64,000 nt of DNA from assembly GCF_001540865.1 (NCBI RefSeq), contig NC_033626.1, forward strand, positions 13,360,065 to 13,424,064, given 5' to 3'. Of the stretch, positions 57,221 to 64,000 are shown one piece after another. How positions within the stretch are numbered: the stretch's first letter is position 1; each line of letters starts with the position of its first letter. The position numbers and the translations under genes were made by a program. The stretch comes from Ananas comosus (taxonomy: Eukaryota > Streptophyta > Magnoliopsida > Poales > Bromeliaceae). The notes below the pieces were generated by a model. The model was not told the origin of the DNA and ran no database searches. It saw only the letters and a list, made by a program, of their open reading frames with translations.

Positions 57221-59750
57221 ATGGCTACTACTGCGCCCACCAAGGTAAGTGCCCCCACCCCTACCATTCCTCTCTCTCTCTCCTCCAAATCCCCATCATC
57301 GGATCGCTGAATCCGCTTGAAACCCTAATGGCTCCGCGATTTCTCTTCATTACCCCGCAATATTTGGGCGATCTCCGTGTTTCTTACTTAGTTTCTTCTC
57401 TAGCAACTAAATGTAGGAAAACTAGAAGCTTAATTTTGCGATCGTAGTGTTATAGAGTCACAATCTCGGATAATGTTCGATTCCCCTAATTTCTTATGCT
57501 TGTAGTAATTCTATTGCTGTATATGTTGTTGCTCTGAGACTGGAGAGTTTGAATCGTGTTATTGACAAAGTTGCGAATCAGTTTACAGATAACTTTTCAT
57601 GAGTGATATTCTTTACACTTTGTGCTTGAACATGAGGTTTGTAGTTAGAATCTTAAAATGTCTTGATGCTAGAATCTACGGGATGAATTGTCATAGCTTG
57701 CTTTTCCGTGTGTAATCACTTTTTGCTGTAGGAGTTGTGGGAACACACTTAGTATGAGTGATTTTGTTTACCACATTCTTACCTTCTAACTTAGTTTCTT
57801 CCATCTTAGTGAAGAAAATAAGCTATAATAATGGAGGAGATTTTTGACATTCTTTTACCAAGTGGGAAGCTATGATGGAGTCGATGAGAAGTGTATAAAA
57901 ATGTCCAACTGAGTCAATATCTTCCTTTTATATCTGTGCCACAGTGAGATGAATCAATTACATGTTACAATTATTTGTGTTGGAATATTGAAATTACTGT
58001 GTTTGTTTCATTTCGTTCTCATCTTCCTGTAATATTATATATATATATTGTTTCTTCTTGGATTCCTTCATGATCCATATCAGGATCCTTTGTTTTTCAG
58101 GTGATTAAATAAGCAATCAACAACCTCCAGCTATTCTTGATCACGGAAGAAAACCCCTGCATTGTGTTTTGTTAATTCTTTCTGTAGCTTGCTATGCCAT
58201 TACAAATTATACAACATCTTTAGAGTGAATCTGTATAAAGAAGAATCCAATTTTGGTGTGCGGAAATATAACAGCATTACTTTCCAGCTGGGTACCAACA
58301 TACTTATAACCGTCTAATCTGGTGCATGGTTTATATAAAGATTATAAAGCTTGCATACTCAGTCTACAGTTTCTCTGCTCTGTTAGCTGCTACAACTATA
58401 AATGTAACTATTGTTTTTGTCATTTTTGAGTGATCATAAACAGCCTCATCCTGCGATGATTGCACTTGAATGTTATTGCTTTATTATTGATACCTCGAGA
58501 CAGATATGTTGCTACAAGTAATTCACCTAATTTTAACTTTTCATCATATCTGTACATTCACGAAGAACTTCATCTCACTTGGTGTTTATGGGCCTCAGAT
58601 CGCAACTTCTTCCTTTTCCTGTTCATCTTTGTTTGTTTGTCTAATATGTTTACCAATGTCAGGCTGAACAAGAATCAGAAGGTTCGAATCAGAGCCCTGC
58701 TGACATGACAGTATTTGTGAGTTACCTCATACCCTATTTTCTGATGTTTTATTTACAAGTTACAACTGGCAATATATGAAGAAAAAACTAGAATTTTCTT
58801 TCCAAAGTTTGATCATTAATTTGAAAATTCACTGAAGCAGTACTAATCTAATCTGGAAACTATTCAAGGTTTTCTGAAGTGCACTATCAATGACAAACAA
58901 TGACAAACAATGAAACTGTAATCACTTGTTATGTCATACATCTAATGTTGTATTTTTCTGCTGAGAATAAATATCAATTTATCGATCTTCTCTTTGCAAT
59001 TTCAGGTTCAAAATCTTCTTGTGCAGATGGTGAGTTTATAGTTCTATTAAGCAAGATTCAACTTTGATCGCCCGTATCATTATCCTTTCATTTTAGTAAA
59101 ATAATTCTTTTGCAGCAAACAAGGTTCCAGGCCATGTCGGAGAGCATTGTCTCAAAAAATATCCTTTCCACTAGTTTTTCTCAGACTTCTGCAGATAGTA
59201 TTCATCCCATTGCTATATTTGTGTAGTACTGCATGATACTTCATAAAGTATCCAAAGTTTTCCAACTTGGACTTGAGCATGAATACTGACAAACTAAAAT
59301 GTTACTAAGCGACTAACTGTGCTAAATGATATTGTTTTTTCGAATTGACTGTATGATTTAGACTAAAATGCTCTTCAGTATACCGCCTTAAGTGTTTTTA
59401 TTTATTTTTCTCACTCTTTGATAATAATCTAGTTTTATGGCTATTTAATGCACCCAAGCATGTTTATTTGTAAGTTCCTCTATTTGTGGTGCTCTTAGCA
59501 GTATTTGTTAGTTTTGCCTGCAGAATCATTTTTGTATTTTTCTTATTTTCTGAGATGCGGACACCATTTCGTATTTTTGTACCCCGACCTGGATGTTGTC
59601 TTTCTTAACTACACTTCACTAGATGAGATGGGTACGAAGATTGACGAATTGGAACAGAGCATCAATGACCTGAAAGCCGAGATGGGCATGGAATGCCCTC
59701 CTGCGAAGCCGACGCCTGAAGAAGCCAACCCTGCTAACGATTCTGCCTAA
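57221..59750 (+). CDS. HSBP: Heat shock factor binding protein, with a U12-type AT-AC intron
   Basis: Small coiled-coil protein that binds the trimerisation domain of heat shock factors and damps the heat response; maize EMP2 is a member. Exons: 57221-57244, 58663-58716, 59006-59029, 59116-59158, 59620-59750; 91 aa, as expected. Sequence: MATTAPTK, an acidic spacer, then ADMTVFVQNLLVQMQTRFQA, MSESIVSKIDEMGTKIDELE and QSINDLKAEMGM with heptad spacing, and a Pro-rich tail. Intron 4 begins ATATCCTTT (59159-59167) and ends ...TTCAC at 59619, with TTTCTTAAC at 59601-59609. This is the U12 AT-AC pattern, and joining A/TA restores SKIDEMG exactly. Exon 3 is a 24-bp micro-exon. No GT-AG alternative gives the family sequence. 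Confidence 0.93.
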
Positions 59751-60302
59751 GTTTAATTGTTAGCTGGTCTATGCTGAGGTGAATGTCGCGACAGCTCCTA
59801 TTATTTGCTCTGCTAAAGATTCACTGCTTGATCCTAGCGCTTCTAGGATCAAAATTAGTTCTTATCAATGTTTGTGATGGTTTTTTCTCCCCCTTTGTTT
59901 TAGTGGCACCTCTCAGAAGGTAATGACCCCGGAACTTGGGAGGTTTGTAGTTTCGGATTCGAATTTCTCACTGTTGTATTTGTTCCTGTAGACTTTGAGA
60001 CTTTTTGACATGTTACAAACCTAATGAGTGTGGCCTACATTATCTGCACCGCTTCCAAAGAAAAGAAAAAATTACTGTAAGTCTTAAAATATCAGGTAAA
60101 ATTATGTTGCTGAATAGATTTGAACGGTTGAAATGCTCTGCTTTTGGTAGTGTTTGGTAGGGGGAAAACTCTGGCCTTGTCGTTTCGTTTTGAACGTTTG
60201 ACAAACCCTTTTTTATTTGCATCAGCTGAATTAGACTTTAAGAAAAAAAAGGGGTTAAAAGAATATTCTGTTTAAATACCTTCTATAGTTTTATTTCCTG
60301 TC

Positions 60303-60305
<3 letters not shown>

Positions 60306-60339
<34 letters not shown>
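60306..60339. repeat. Poly-A tract, about 33 bases
   Basis: Long A run between HSBP and ENO1. It may be a retroposon tail, but no target duplication was found. Confidence 0.9.

Positions 60340-64000
<3,661 letters not shown>

Overview
This is a nuclear plant chromosome window. It contains spliced genes with GT-AG introns, plastid and mitochondrial transit peptides, plant-only families (HAK/KUP, PUB, TBL, CAS, plant UGT) and an intergenic space rich in SINEs, LINE fragments, MITEs and (TA)n/(GA)n microsatellites. The protein sequences look monocot. A pineapple-like commelinid (Bromeliaceae) is my best guess, but that is inference. Five single N bases (15710, 20601, 32752, 48985, 56933) lie in or beside low-complexity sequence and may be assembly joins.

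Layout. 1-1606 (-): 5' part of a HAK/KUP potassium transporter, running off the left edge. 1.6-7.4 kb: its promoter and repeat debris. 7.5-11.4 kb (+): PRP31, a U4/U6 snRNP protein. 11.8-20.2 kb: gene-poor, holding a diverged tandem duplication, a MITE with a 9-bp target duplication, and SINEs including a tail-to-tail pair. 20.3-24.7 kb (+): mitochondrial ALDH2 (11 coding exons). 26.1-28.95 kb (+): a single-exon PUB18/19-type U-box/ARM E3 ligase behind a dense array of CACGTG elements. 29-32.4 kb: repeats, a hairpin cluster and a LINE 3' end. 32.5-33.9 kb (+): a UGT90A-like glycosyltransferase with two frame breaks. 34.8-37.8 kb (+): chloroplast calcium-sensing receptor CAS. 38.7-44.7 kb (+): acyl-activating enzyme AAE17/18 (14 exons). 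44.95-46.9 kb (-): a complete TBL O-acetyltransferase. 50.2-50.7 kb (-): a second TBL copy with only exon 1. 52.7 kb (+): a small basic protein. 53.4-54.6 kb (-): a tetraspanin. 55.4-57 kb: a cluster of MITEs within (TA)n tracts. 57.2-59.75 kb (+): heat shock factor binding protein HSBP. 61.0 kb to the right edge (+): plastid enolase ENO1, 3' end missing.

The genes do not form a pathway; this is ordinary plant gene order. The most notable points are: a textbook U12-type AT-AC intron in HSBP whose removal restores the family sequence exactly; two GC-AG introns (CAS, ENO1); an ABRE/G-box array upstream of a gene of the ABA-related PUB18/19 type; a SINE family that appears to share its 3' tail with a LINE; fold-back MITEs lying inside TA microsatellites; and a TBL tandem duplicate lacking its catalytic second half. 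No previously undescribed multi-gene system is evident.

Exon coordinates were placed by eye from splice signals, reading phase and family sequence. They are good hypotheses, not transcript-proven.
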